Of a stretch of 64,000 nt of DNA, positions 44,832 through 53,479 are shown one piece after another. This stretch comes from Flavobacteriaceae bacterium (GTDB lineage Bacteria; Bacteroidota; Bacteroidia; Flavobacteriales; Flavobacteriaceae), in contig JAIXYI010000057.1 of NCBI GenBank assembly GCA_027490305.1, forward strand, positions 1-64,000, read 5' to 3'. Below the pieces are notes generated by a model that had not been told where the DNA came from, searched no databases, and was given only the letters and a program-made list of their open reading frames with translations. The position numbers and the translations under genes are program-made. Within the stretch, counting starts at the first letter, position 1, and every line of letters starts with the position of its first letter.

Positions 44832-45617
44832 TTATAACTTTCTCAGTTCGGCCAGTACCGCTTCCCCTACTCCGTGTGCGGATTGCGGATTTTGGCCGGT
44901 TACTACCCGCTGGTCAACCGTTACGTGTTCCTGCCAGAGTCCGGATTTTTCGAAGCGGGCGCCGCGTTCGATGAGTTTGGTTTCAAGACTGTAGGGCACT
45001 ACCTTTTCTAGCTTCACAGCCGTTTCCTCTTCGTTGGTAAAGGCGTTGATCTTCTTTCCATCCACCAGGTAGTTACCGTTGCTCAACTTGATATTGACCA
45101 GGCCTGCCGGACCATGGCACACGGCGCTCACGATACCGTTGTTCTCATAGATCTGGCGGGCAATCTCCGCAAGTTCTGCGTTGTCAGCGAAATCCCACAT
45201 GGTGCCATGCCCACCAGCGTAGAGAATGGCGACGTATTCAGAAGGATTGACCTCTGATGGCGTAAGGGTGTTCTGGATTTTCTTCTGGTAGGTCACATCC
45301 GCCAGAAATTGCCGATTGACCGGATCTTCCGTGTTCGCTCCGTAGTAGGTTGGATTACCGCCTTTCGGACTTACAAAGTCGATTTCATAACCGGCCGCCG
45401 TCAAGACCGCCCACGGATGCGAAACTTCGCCAAGGTAATAACCGGTTGATTCTCCGGTATCGCCCAGTTTGTCGTGGCTGGTAACCACAAACAGAATTTT
45501 TTTGCTCATTTTCTTTTGATTTGAAGTTTGTGCAGTGGCTTGTTGCGAAAAGGAAAACACGGTGCCAACCGCCATGACCGTGGTTCCGAGCAGCATTTTT
45601 TGTAGTAAGCGCTTCAT
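44832..45617 (-). CDS. Exported DJ-1/PfpI-family (Hsp31-like) glutamine amidotransferase-fold protein
   Basis: The 261-residue protein carries a signal-like N-terminus (MKRLLQKMLLGTTVMAVGTVF) and the DJ-1/PfpI core with nucleophile Cys167 and His168 in SAVCHGPAGL and Glu64 in YLGEVSHPW. It resembles glyoxalase III/Hsp31 enzymes. A second Met at residue 37 (MSKKILFVV) starts the conserved domain, so a cytoplasmic form is possible. It lies 95 bp downstream of a Crp-family gene on the same strand. Confidence 0.88.
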   Translation of the reverse strand: MKRLLQKMLLGTTVMAVGTVFSFSQQATAQTSNQKKMSKKILFVVTSHDKLGDTGESTGYYLGEVSHPWAVLTAAGYEIDFVSPKGGNPTYYGANTEDPVNRQFLADVTYQKKIQNTLTPSEVNPSEYVAILYAGGHGTMWDFADNAELAEIARQIYENNGIVSAVCHGPAGLVNIKLSNGNYLVDGKKINAFTNEEETAVKLEKVVPYSLETKLIERGARFEKSGLWQEHVTVDQRVVTGQNPQSAHGVGEAVLAELRKL

Positions 45618-45712
45618 GATGGGAATGCTGAATTAACTACACAAAGTTCCGGCACTCGTCGCTTTAATGAAAGGAGATAGGTCACAGGTTCCGTGTGATA
45701 TAGATCACACCT

Positions 45713-46273
45713 TTAGCTGATGCGGCTCAGGGTTTCGCGCGAAACACCGAGATACGAAGCGATGATCGACTTGGGCACGCGCTGAAACAAGGTGGGATAT
45801 TGCTGCAACAACTGTTCATACCGCTCTTTGGCGCTGCTGTTGAGCAATGACAGTATCCGGCGTTGCAATGCCACGTATCCGGCGTTGGATTTCTTCCGGA
45901 AAAAGTGCTCTATTTTGTGCAATTCAGCGCACAGTTTTTCCCGGTTGTGAAGAGAAAGGCACAACACTTCGGTGGCTTCGATGCAGTCAATGTTTACGGT
46001 AGCGGGCGTTTCATTGAAATACGCCTGATAATCGGTAATCCACCAATCTTCCATCGCAAACTGCATAATGTGTTCTTTACCTTCGGGATTGACGAAATAC
46101 GACTTCAAAAGACCTTTGGTGACAAAAAAATCATGCTCCACTCTGTCACTTTCCTGCACAAGATACTGGTGCTTTCTGAGCTTCCTCACGGTGAAATGTG
46201 ACAAAATATAGTCGAACTCACTGTCGGTCAGCGGGGTGATTTTCTCGATTTGTTTACGAAGGATATCGCTCAT
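45713..46273 (-). CDS. Crp/Fnr-family regulator
   Basis: The 186-residue protein has a cyclic-nucleotide-type sensory beta-roll (RKHQYLVQESDRVEHDFFVTKGLLKSYF, KEHIMQFAMEDWW) and a short C-terminal HTH (VPKSIIASYLGVSRETLSRIS). No Fe-S cysteines are arranged as in Fnr. It probably controls the PfpI-like gene behind it. The HTH ends right after the recognition helix, as in many Bacteroidota members. Confidence 0.87.
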   Translation of the reverse strand: MSDILRKQIEKITPLTDSEFDYILSHFTVRKLRKHQYLVQESDRVEHDFFVTKGLLKSYFVNPEGKEHIMQFAMEDWWITDYQAYFNETPATVNIDCIEATEVLCLSLHNREKLCAELHKIEHFFRKKSNAGYVALQRRILSLLNSSAKERYEQLLQQYPTLFQRVPKSIIASYLGVSRETLSRIS

Positions 46274-46426
46274 TTTAAATGTCGTGCAGTGTCATCGCAT
46301 CAAGCCCACGACGAAGGTACGAAACCGGGCAGCTTATTTAAAGCGTACACTATTGGTTTGGGGAATAGGAGTAACAAAAAAGGCTTTATTCAAAACGCAA
46401 ACCGCTGGGTAATACGCGTAGTTTTT

Positions 46427-46559
46427 TTAACAAAATATGCGGTTTTCCCGTAATCGCGACTGCCGCCTTTTCCGTAAGGGACGCATCCGCCCCTCCCCAT
46501 ACTGCAAGATATAGTTTTCCGCGCACACCATTTTACGGCAAAACCGTACCTTTTGTTAA
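46427..46559. repeat. Dyad-symmetric intergenic repeat, copy B
   Basis: In the 446-bp spacer upstream of the Crp-type gene, the 27-base left arm beginning TTAACAAAATATGCGGTTTT (46427-46453) pairs with the right arm ending ACCGTACCTTTTGTTAA (46533-46559), with only a few mismatches. Between them is CCGTAAGGGACGCATCCGCC, shared with copy A at 34733-34864. The other parts of the spacer show nothing I can name. Confidence 0.75.
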
Positions 46560-46719
46560 ATGATAAGTTCCCGCAGTTTACGGTATTGGGTGACAGGTAT
46601 TTGAATGATAAAGTCGACCTTTCTTCCTCAAACATGAAGGGATAAAGTCATCTAAAATCAGGAAGGGACTGTTTTCTAAACGTATCATCTTCCAAATTTG
46701 ATAACTCCCGATCTTCCCC

Positions 46720-47070
46720 TTACCTATCCCGAAGCAGGCGTTCCATCAAGGCGTTCTCGGCCTGCAGCCGGGCGATTTCAGCCTGAAGGCGCGCACGCTC
46801 TTCCGAAAACGGATCTTCTGCGGCTAATGTGGTAAAGTCAGATGGCAACGTGGCGGCGAGATCGGCAAAAAAGTTGTGTCCCAACAAGCGACTGATCTCA
46901 GCCAATTTGGCAAGTGACATCGAATTTGAATTCGTGAACCGATTGACAATCGAGTTTTTTGCGTGGAGTTTTCGCGCGAGATCGGCTTTTCGCATCTGGC
47001 GTGCCTGCAATACGCGGACAATCAAGTCACCCGTTCTGGGCAGTGTAGTGGCGGTGGTTTTTCCTTTCAT
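46720..47070 (-). CDS. XRE-like HTH protein with C-terminal leucine zipper
   Basis: The 116-residue protein has an HTH of XRE type (MRKADLARKLHAKNSIVNRFTNSNSMSLAKLAEISRLLG, residues 26-64), an FFADLAATLP linker and a heptad coiled coil (RARLQAEIARLQAENALMERL, about 92-112) for dimerisation. It is followed upstream by an array of ACGTATAA sites at 47095-47241. I infer it binds its own array. It has no cotranscribed partner visible, so a role as antitoxin or mobile-element regulator remains open. Confidence 0.8.
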   Translation of the reverse strand: MKGKTTATTLPRTGDLIVRVLQARQMRKADLARKLHAKNSIVNRFTNSNSMSLAKLAEISRLLGHNFFADLAATLPSDFTTLAAEDPFSEERARLQAEIARLQAENALMERLLRDR

Positions 47071-47094
47071 TTTATAACCTTTATGCTAAAGATA

Positions 47095-47241
47095 TACGTA
47101 AAAAGGTATATTTTATACGTTACATGACGTATAATTATAACTTTTAAACGTATAATAATACGTAAAAATGCGTATTAAATCAGCTTAATAACGTATAAAA
47201 GTACGTTAGAAAACGTATAAAATTACCAATAATGGGTATAA
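47095..47241. promoter_or_regulatory. Helically phased array of ACGTATAA-type sites
   Basis: ACGTATAA-like sites start at 47127, 47148, 47160, 47170, 47191, 47203, 47213 and 47234, with spacings 21, 12, 10, 21, 12, 10, 21: all multiples of about 10.5 bp, one helical turn. The pattern is a 43-bp higher-order repeat. Further TACGT elements at 47095 and 47116 continue it toward the HTH gene. It is A/T-rich and lies directly upstream of that gene, so cooperative binding along one DNA face is likely. Confidence 0.75.
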
Positions 47242-47324
47242 ATTTTACTAAAACAATAACTAATTAGTGTTTCAATCGCAATCCGAAAGTGTCAGCCTAA
47301 TGGGATTTGGTCCACTATTCCGTA

Positions 47325-47517
47325 ATTAAAAAACCTGCCTACAAACAAAGACAGGTTTTTTAATTAGCGGATGTGTCAATTAGCGGATTAGCGAATGGGA
47401 CCCAACCTACAAGGTTTTCAACTTGTAGTTTTTTTTTTATAGGGTTGAACGTCGGAAAGTCCGGAACACCTACATACGAAATAAGGAAGCTGTCTGTATC
47501 GAGGCAGGTTTTTCCTA
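47325..47517. repeat. Composite hairpin/octamer repeat, copy 2
   Basis: Hairpin AAAAAACCTGCCT/AGACAGGTTTTTT (47328-47361) is followed by GCGGATGT, GTCAATTA, GCGGATTA, GCGAATGG octamers, GACCCAACCTACAAGG with a CTTGTAG counterpart, then TTGAACGTCGGAAAGTCCGG and a last hairpin CTGTCTG/AGGCAGG. Order and sequence follow copy 1 at 44522-44752. It lies upstream of the phased array, at the 3' end of the EamA gene. Confidence 0.72.
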
Positions 47518-47518
47518 T

Positions 47519-48436
47519 TTACACAGATGGTCTTCTCGTCTTTTCGGACTTTTCTACTTTTCTACTTTCAATCTTCCAGTTAAACACCACTACCGAGCCA
47601 AAAATAATCCCATACCCCAGGTATTGCATGGCATCTGCTTTCTCTCCAAAGTAAAAGACCGAGAGCGAAAACGCAATGATGGGATTGATGTTCATCAACA
47701 TGCCTACCGTACCCGAACGGATACCGGAAAGGGCAAACAAGTTCAGCAGCATCGGTACCAGCGTAAAGAAAACGGCAATGGCGAGTACGAACAGGTAAAA
47801 AGAAGTATCCACGGGGGCACTTGCCGCCGTAGCAAAATAATACGGTGTCATCCCTACGACCGAAATCAGGATGTGCACAAAGAGTACCAACAACCGATCA
47901 TACCCTTTGTTTTTCCGCTGGAGGATTAAATAAAGGGCATAGGAAAAGCCGACCAAAACCGCCAACACGAGGTCATAGAGATGTCCGAATGCGAGGATAA
48001 TACATCCCGTTACGCCCATCGCCAACGCGACCCATTGTACCTTCTTCATCGGTTCTTTCAGCAACAGGAACGCCAGCAACGCCGTCAGGATCGGACATAC
48101 GAGATACGCGAGTGACGTAGCTTTCACGCTGACATAATTCATGACGTAGATAAAAAGAAACCAATTGGCGGTCAATAAGACACCCGCCAGTAAGTTCCAC
48201 CCCACCAGACGGACACGTTGCCCGGGTGGCAAGGCCCGAAACTGGTCGCGGCTGTCTCTTACACTTTCTTTTCGGAATAAAATCAAGACGAAAAACGCAA
48301 GGGCCAGGCAACAGACAATCCGGTAGTACAGGATATCAATCGGTGCGTGGTCTTTGATGGGGCGCAGCACCAGGCTGAACATGCCCCAGATGATATACGC
48401 GGAAATGGCTGCGAGGTAGTGGCGTGGTTTTCCCAT
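47519..48436 (-). CDS. EamA/RarD-like drug-metabolite exporter
   Basis: Starting at the ATG at 48436 (MGKPRHYLAAISAYIIWGMF), the protein of about 305 residues has ten predicted membrane helices in two EamA halves, with RIVCCLALAFFVLILF and SLAYLVCPILTALLAFLLLKEPMKK typical of RarD. The longer frame to 48538 overlaps Sua5. Its start is one base from the Sua5 stop, so the two are coupled. The substrate is unknown. Confidence 0.87.
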   Translation of the reverse strand: MGKPRHYLAAISAYIIWGMFSLVLRPIKDHAPIDILYYRIVCCLALAFFVLILFRKESVRDSRDQFRALPPGQRVRLVGWNLLAGVLLTANWFLFIYVMNYVSVKATSLAYLVCPILTALLAFLLLKEPMKKVQWVALAMGVTGCIILAFGHLYDLVLAVLVGFSYALYLILQRKNKGYDRLLVLFVHILISVVGMTPYYFATAASAPVDTSFYLFVLAIAVFFTLVPMLLNLFALSGIRSGTVGMLMNINPIIAFSLSVFYFGEKADAMQYLGYGIIFGSVVVFNWKIESRKVEKSEKTRRPSV

Positions 48437-48437
48437 A

Positions 48438-49058
48438 TCAGAAAACGTCGGGGTCGCCTTTTCCTTCCCGAACCACAACGGGTTCGTAACCGGAAAGGTC
48501 AATGATGGTTGAGGGCTCATTCCCACCGTAGCCGCCATCGATCACCATGTCAACCAGGTTTTGCCATTTCTCAAAGATCAGTTCAGGATCTGTCGAATAC
48601 TCCAGTACCTCATCTTCATCGTGTATGGATGTCGACACGATCGGGTTTCCCAACTGCCGAACAATCTCCAACGCGATATTATTATCCGGCACGCGGATCC
48701 CGACGGTGTCCCGTTTCTTGAATTCGCGCGGGAGTTTGTTATTCCCCGGCAATACGAAGGTATAAGGTCCGGGTAGGCATCGTTTCAATATCTTGAATGT
48801 AGTGGTGTCGATTTGCTTCACATAATCCGACAAATGGCTAAGGTCGGCACACACAAACGAAAAATTCGCCTTCTCGATCTTGATGCCCTTAATACGCGCA
48901 ATACGTTCCAGCGCGCGACTGTTCATGATGTCGCAACCGAGTCCATATACGGTATCGGTCGGATAAATCACCAGCCCGCCTTCGCGCAACACCTTCACCA
49001 CGCGGGCGACATTCGCCTCGTTGGGTTTGTCTTCGTATAATTTGATGAATTGGGCCAT
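48438..49058 (-). CDS. L-threonylcarbamoyladenylate synthase (Sua5/YciO/YrdC family)
   Basis: The 206-residue protein has the YrdC fold with the opening VYPTDTVYGLGCDIMN, the KRCLPGPYTFVLPGN motif and VGIRVPDNNIALEIVRQLGNPIVSTSIH. It makes the threonylcarbamoyl-AMP used for t6A37 of ANN-decoding tRNAs. The length is that of the short YrdC/YciO type without the Sua5 extension. The heptamer array behind UvrD fills its upstream region. Confidence 0.92.
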   Translation of the reverse strand: MAQFIKLYEDKPNEANVARVVKVLREGGLVIYPTDTVYGLGCDIMNSRALERIARIKGIKIEKANFSFVCADLSHLSDYVKQIDTTTFKILKRCLPGPYTFVLPGNNKLPREFKKRDTVGIRVPDNNIALEIVRQLGNPIVSTSIHDEDEVLEYSTDPELIFEKWQNLVDMVIDGGYGGNEPSTIIDLSGYEPVVVREGKGDPDVF

Positions 49059-49063
49059 AAAAG

Positions 49064-49126
49064 GTTTGGGTGTTGGGTTTTGGGTGTAGGACGACTGACG
49101 ACGGACTACTAACTACTGAACTACAT
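49064..49126. repeat. Nine consecutive heptamers, including the uvrD/pcrA stop codon
   Basis: GTTTGGG, TGTTGGG, TTTTGGG, TGTAGGA, CGACTGA, CGACGGA, CTACTAA, CTACTGA, ACTACAT follow in perfect 7-nt register. The TAG stop of the minus-strand helicase (49113-49115) lies in the eighth unit. Two sequence subfamilies (GGG-type and CTA-type) share one phase. Confidence 0.75.
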
Positions 49127-51440
49127 CCAGCTTCGCAAATCGGAGTAATAATTTCTTGATACCCCCGACTTCAAACCGGATTTCCGCTTTGCGATCAGCA
49201 CCTACGCCTTCCAGGTTCAGCACCTCGCCTCTTCCGAAGCGTTCGTGCATCACGACATTTCCGATCACGAGGTTCGGTCCGTCAGACATAGGCGCAGACG
49301 GCCGCGCATTCACCGGTTTTAGGCGGCGGATGTCAGCAGTGGGTTTGGGTTCATTATCGGTAATCCATTTCGGTGGTGTGCCTGCAACGGGCTTTGTCTG
49401 TCGCAGCTTCGATTTGTCGACATCACCAAAGATATCAGTATTGATCATCGGTTTATACCGATACGAATTGTCTTCCGGCGTAAGGTATTCCAGGTATTGG
49501 GCGTCAATCTCGTCGATGAACCGCGACGGCTCGCTGTCACTTAGTTTTCCCCAGCGGTAGCGCGACTGGGCATACGTCAGATAGGCCTGGTATTCGGCCC
49601 GGGTAATGGCTACATAAAACAGGCGGCGTTCTTCTTCGAGTTCCGAACGTGCGTTGAGGCTGAGGGCGCTCGGGAACAGGTCCTCCTCCATCCCTACTAC
49701 AAACACATACGGGAATTCGAGTCCTTTTGCCAGGTGGATCGTCATCAACGCCACCCGGTCGTCATCACCGGTATCATTATCGAGGTCGGTAGCCAGTGCT
49801 ACGTCTTCCATGAACTCGGACAATGAACCACGTGCGCCGTCGACTTCTTTTTGTCCTTCGGTGAAGTCTTTGATACCGTTCAGGAGTTCCTCGATATTCT
49901 CGATCCGCGCGATACCCTCGGGCGTGGCGTCTTTCTTCAATTCCTGCACCAATCCGGTTTTCTTCGCTACCAGATCGGTCATGAAGAACGCGTCATGCGT
50001 TTCGTTCAGGATCTGGAAACTCTTAATCATCGTAACGAAGTCGGAGAGTTTGTTCTTGGCCGACGCGTTCAGTTTGAGGTCGATGCGGTCGATGGCTTCC
50101 ATTACCTCAAACATCGAAACCTTATAATGGTTAGCGGCAATCGTGAGTTTCTCAACGGTTGTATCACCGATACCGCGCGCCGGATAATTGATGACCCGAA
50201 CCAAGGCTTCCTCGTCTTTGGGGTTTAACACCAGTCGGAGGTAGCAGAGTACGTCTTTGATTTCCTTCCGCTGGTAAAATGAAAGTCCACCATAGATCCG
50301 ATACGGGATGTCGCGTTTGCGCAGCGCGTCTTCAATCGACCGCGACTGGGCATTCGTCCGATACAGTACAGCAAAATGCCCGTTCTGGCGCTGTTGCTGC
50401 ATCTTCTCTTCAAAAATCGTCTGCGCCACGAAACGTCCTTCCTCGGCGTCGGTGAAACTGCGGTGCACCTTCACTTTCGGGCCGTTATCGTTTGCCGTCC
50501 AGACGACCTTATCGAGCTTGACTTTGTTTTTATCGATGATGGAATTCGCCGCTTCTACAATGTTTTTCGTCGAGCGGTAATTCTGTTCCAGGCGGTACGT
50601 CTGCACACCCTCATAGTCTTTCTGGAAGTTGAGGATGTTGTTGATATTGGCGCCCCGGAAGGCATAGATACTCTGCGCGTCATCGCCTACTACACAAATA
50701 TTCTGGAAACGGTCGGAAAGCGCGCGTACAATCAGGTACTGGGAGTGGTTCGTATCCTGATACTCATCGACCAAAATATAACGGAACCGGTTTTGGTATT
50801 TGGACAACACGTCCGGAAAACGCGTCAGCAATTCGTTGGTTTTCAGCAACAGGTCGTCGAAATCCATGGCGCCGGCCTTGAAGCAGCGGTCAACGTAATT
50901 GGCGTAAATCTCGCCGAGTCGCGGTTTCTTGGACATGGCATCCGCTTCCTGCAACTCCGGATCGTTGAAATAGGCCTTTACCGTAATCAGGTTGTTTTTA
51001 TAAGAAGAGATCCGACCAAAGACTTGCTTGGGTTTGTACACATCCTTATCGAGTTGCATTTCTTTGATTATGGCCGATACCAGCCGCACCGAATCCTGGG
51101 TGTCGTAAATCGTGAAGTTCGAGGGATAGCCCAATTTGTCGGCCTCTGCCCTCAGGATACGGGCGAAGACGGAGTGGAATGTACCCATCCAAAGGTTGCG
51201 CGCTTCATTGGACCCCACGATATCCGCGATCCGTTTCTTCATCTCACGCGCCGCCTTATTGGTAAAGGTCAGCGCCAGGATGTTGAACGCATCGACGCCC
51301 TGCTGCATGAGGTAGGCGATACGCATCGTCAGCACGCGTGTCTTGCCCGAACCGGCACCGGCAATAACGATCATCGGACCGTCTTTTTGCAAGACGGGTG
51401 CGCGTTGGGCTTCGTTAAGTTGGTCAAGATAGCGTTTCAT
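49113..51440 (-). CDS. UvrD/PcrA-type 3'-5' DNA helicase
   Basis: The 775-residue helicase has Walker A AGAGSGKT (about 29-36), motif Ia LALTFTNKAAREMKKR, motif II LVDEYQDTNH, motif III VVGDDAQSIYAFRGA, motif IV LEQNYRST and motif VI FYVAITRAE, plus a C-terminal Tudor-like end (IGNVVMHERFGRGEVLN). It unwinds DNA in repair and removes proteins from replication tracks. Its last codons run into a heptamer array that supplies the TAG stop. Confidence 0.95.
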   Translation of the reverse strand: MKRYLDQLNEAQRAPVLQKDGPMIVIAGAGSGKTRVLTMRIAYLMQQGVDAFNILALTFTNKAAREMKKRIADIVGSNEARNLWMGTFHSVFARILRAEADKLGYPSNFTIYDTQDSVRLVSAIIKEMQLDKDVYKPKQVFGRISSYKNNLITVKAYFNDPELQEADAMSKKPRLGEIYANYVDRCFKAGAMDFDDLLLKTNELLTRFPDVLSKYQNRFRYILVDEYQDTNHSQYLIVRALSDRFQNICVVGDDAQSIYAFRGANINNILNFQKDYEGVQTYRLEQNYRSTKNIVEAANSIIDKNKVKLDKVVWTANDNGPKVKVHRSFTDAEEGRFVAQTIFEEKMQQQRQNGHFAVLYRTNAQSRSIEDALRKRDIPYRIYGGLSFYQRKEIKDVLCYLRLVLNPKDEEALVRVINYPARGIGDTTVEKLTIAANHYKVSMFEVMEAIDRIDLKLNASAKNKLSDFVTMIKSFQILNETHDAFFMTDLVAKKTGLVQELKKDATPEGIARIENIEELLNGIKDFTEGQKEVDGARGSLSEFMEDVALATDLDNDTGDDDRVALMTIHLAKGLEFPYVFVVGMEEDLFPSALSLNARSELEEERRLFYVAITRAEYQAYLTYAQSRYRWGKLSDSEPSRFIDEIDAQYLEYLTPEDNSYRYKPMINTDIFGDVDKSKLRQTKPVAGTPPKWITDNEPKPTADIRRLKPVNARPSAPMSDGPNLVIGNVVMHERFGRGEVLNLEGVGADRKAEIRFEVGGIKKLLLRFAKLDVVQ

Positions 51441-51442
51441 GG

Positions 51443-51970
51443 TCAGGGCCTGTTTTTAATATACCGGAACTCCATTTGAAGTTGCGAAGTAAGCGAATTT
51501 GAAACGTAGCGCAGCCAGAGAAGGGGCAACGCTACAAAAAAAGCGATCCGCCAAATCAGAAAGGGAATGATGAGAAACTGCATCCCCCGCAAATACATCA
51601 AATTCACCACGGTAGAAACTACGAAGATGGCTGTCAGGATAAAATACACCTTCCACATCGTCGTCAGGCTACTTACCTCCGTTTGTATTTTCAGTTTGTC
51701 CCCTTCCATCCTAAACAAACCCGATGCGACCGACCCAGCCACCTGCCGTCGCCTTAAACGCACCTGGAAATAATTGGCATGGATCATTCCCACATATTGA
51801 AAGCGGTTATCAGTGGAAAAGGCATCACTAAGTCTTCCTGAGAAATCAAAAGGGTTCTCCATTCGGGTGAGGCCACGGAATTTACGGACAAAGTCCTCAG
51901 GAGTCATCTCCACTTCCGTTTCGAATCGCCTGATGACACCGAAATTGACTAGTATCCGGTCGATGTTCAT
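51443..51970 (-). CDS. Two-helix membrane protein, unknown family
   Basis: The 175-residue protein has a soluble N-terminal half with FRRQVAGSVASG-like basic segments (VRLRRRQVAGSVA) and two hydrophobic helices near 120-165 (VYFILTAIFVVSTVVNLMYL, IAFFVALPLLWL). It overlaps the upstream gene by four bases and ends 2 bp before uvrD/pcrA. I do not recognise a named family. Confidence 0.75.
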   Translation of the reverse strand: MNIDRILVNFGVIRRFETEVEMTPEDFVRKFRGLTRMENPFDFSGRLSDAFSTDNRFQYVGMIHANYFQVRLRRRQVAGSVASGLFRMEGDKLKIQTEVSSLTTMWKVYFILTAIFVVSTVVNLMYLRGMQFLIIPFLIWRIAFFVALPLLWLRYVSNSLTSQLQMEFRYIKNRP

Positions 51971-52488
51971 AGCATCTCCGATACTTCGTTCTTGATAAAC
52001 GAAAGCGCGGAAAAACTGGCGGATTCTCTTCCGAAACCTTCCAAAATGACCGCTTCACGAAGGGCATCCGCATCCTTCACATCCTCCGACAACGCCGTTT
52101 TGCGCAACTGCTGGATGATGGCGCTTTTCGCCGTATTGATCACCGCCCAGCATTCATCCGATATATAAATCTGCTGCGTCAGGTTGTGTTCGAATTCTTG
52201 TTCGATATGGGCGATCACATAGTTGACGTATTCGTGCTTGTCGGTCGAGATCGGCGTCACGCGCAACAGCAATTTCGCTGGGTCGGTGCGCTCGATGAAC
52301 AGTGTCATCCGTTCGTACGCCTGCAACCGCAGTGGCAAGGTGATTTTCCGCCCTTCACGCATCAGCGAAAACCGGCGCTTTTTGTCTTCGTTTGCCAGGA
52401 ATGTGCGAAAAAAGTGAAAGGCCACGGCCCCTGTAACGGCAGCCGGGAGCACATAGAACATCAGTTCGAGAAGTTTATCGGTATTCAT
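51967..52488 (-). CDS. DUF7935-like membrane-anchored protein
   Basis: The 173-residue protein has one N-terminal membrane helix (MLELMFYVLPAAVTGAVAFHFF-type, residues 6-27), then a charged helical domain with ITLPLRLQAYERMTLFIERTDP and EYVNYVIAHIEQEFEHNLTQQIYIS. This resembles a flavobacterial family of unknown function. It starts a short operon with the two-helix protein and the helicase. Confidence 0.75.
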   Translation of the reverse strand: MNTDKLLELMFYVLPAAVTGAVAFHFFRTFLANEDKKRRFSLMREGRKITLPLRLQAYERMTLFIERTDPAKLLLRVTPISTDKHEYVNYVIAHIEQEFEHNLTQQIYISDECWAVINTAKSAIIQQLRKTALSEDVKDADALREAVILEGFGRESASFSALSFIKNEVSEML

Positions 52489-52535
52489 CGTCGTTTTTCA
52501 GAGGTACAAAAATACGGCTTTTTAGCCGAAAACGG

Positions 52536-52552
52536 GTACGGGTTTCCCGTAC
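52536..52552. promoter_or_regulatory. Palindrome GTACGGGTTTCCCGTAC
   Basis: A perfect 7-bp inverted repeat around TTT; on the other strand it differs from the palindrome near the S23 gene (25045-25061) by one base. It sits in the short spacer between the DUF7935-like gene and the patatin gene, beside a second hairpin (CGGCTTTTTAGCCG). Confidence 0.5.
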
Positions 52553-52573
52553 AGATTACCGGAAATGACACGA

Positions 52574-53479
52574 TCACATTTTCCCGATTTCACTCGCAAT
52601 TTCGCTCTTGCTGCGGGCGTACTCATACCCCAGTTTCCACCATTCGGCCATCTTTTCTTTGTCGAAGACCAGTGCATTGGTCGTCAGCGCCACGGGCGTG
52701 TAGTAAAAATCCAGCTTGACGCCTTTTGCATTTGCCGCCAGTTTCCCAATGGCGATGTCGTGCTTTTCCACCTGGTCGAGCAACGTACCAAAGAGATTGA
52801 CCATCAGCGAAAAAGGGTTCTTTCCTACGGCTTTCGGCTCGGCAAGGGTTTCTGTTTCCAACACCACCACATCAATCTCCGTTGCCCCTCGCTCAATGGC
52901 TTCGCGGATGGGAACCAGGCTTGAGAAACCGCCGTCGCCATACTCACATCCGTTGACCGTTGTCAGGCTCATGAAGGGAATGTAATTGCAGGAAATCCAG
53001 ATCCAGTCGCAGAAGGCGTCGTAGTTGTAATCGCGGATGCATTTGTATTCGACTTCATTCCGCGCGAGGTTTGTGACCGTCACCACGATATTCTGCCGCG
53101 AGGCTTTCAGTGTTTCGAATTCCTGCCGGGTGAAATTCCGTCGGATGTATTTACGGAGTTTCCGGCTTTCGCCGAAGGTACGCTTGCCGCGAAGGAACTG
53201 CCACACGACATTGAAGTGGTTGATCGACACCGTCTGCATGCCATTTCGGTTCCGAACGAGAAACGGGTTGACATTGAAGATGTTCTTCATGTTGACGTTG
53301 GTATAGATTTCACGGATTTTATCCACCTTCCCCAACGCAAGATGCGGGATGAGCAGGCTGCCGGTCGAGGTGCCAAGCATGAGGTCGTATTCGTGCTTCT
53401 TCTCCTCCATTAAATACTGGGCAACTCCGCCTGCAAAGGCGCCTTTGCTGCCACCACCGGAAATGACGAGTGCTTTCAT
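52574..53479 (-). CDS. Patatin-like phospholipase
   Basis: Starting at MKALVISGGGSKGAFAGG (ATG at 53479), the 301-residue protein has the oxyanion loop GGGSKG (8-13), nucleophile Ser38 in GTSTG, and the catalytic Asp in DGGF. It acts as a lipid acyl hydrolase. Its start overlaps the M1 peptidase stop by four bases. The longer frame is a read-through of the peptidase in another frame. Confidence 0.92.
   Translation of the reverse strand: MKALVISGGGSKGAFAGGVAQYLMEEKKHEYDLMLGTSTGSLLIPHLALGKVDKIREIYTNVNMKNIFNVNPFLVRNRNGMQTVSINHFNVVWQFLRGKRTFGESRKLRKYIRRNFTRQEFETLKASRQNIVVTVTNLARNEVEYKCIRDYNYDAFCDWIWISCNYIPFMSLTTVNGCEYGDGGFSSLVPIREAIERGATEIDVVVLETETLAEPKAVGKNPFSLMVNLFGTLLDQVEKHDIAIGKLAANAKGVKLDFYYTPVALTTNALVFDKEKMAEWWKLGYEYARSKSEIASEIGKM

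Noticed and set aside
46390..46635. Minus-strand frame over dyad repeat copy B
   Set aside because: The frame covers the repeat, has no recognisable domain, and copy A gives no matching conserved frame.
47095..47241. Phased array considered as a plasmid replication origin
   Set aside because: No replication initiator, partition or mobilisation genes are in the window and the surroundings are core chromosomal genes; kept only as an alternative.
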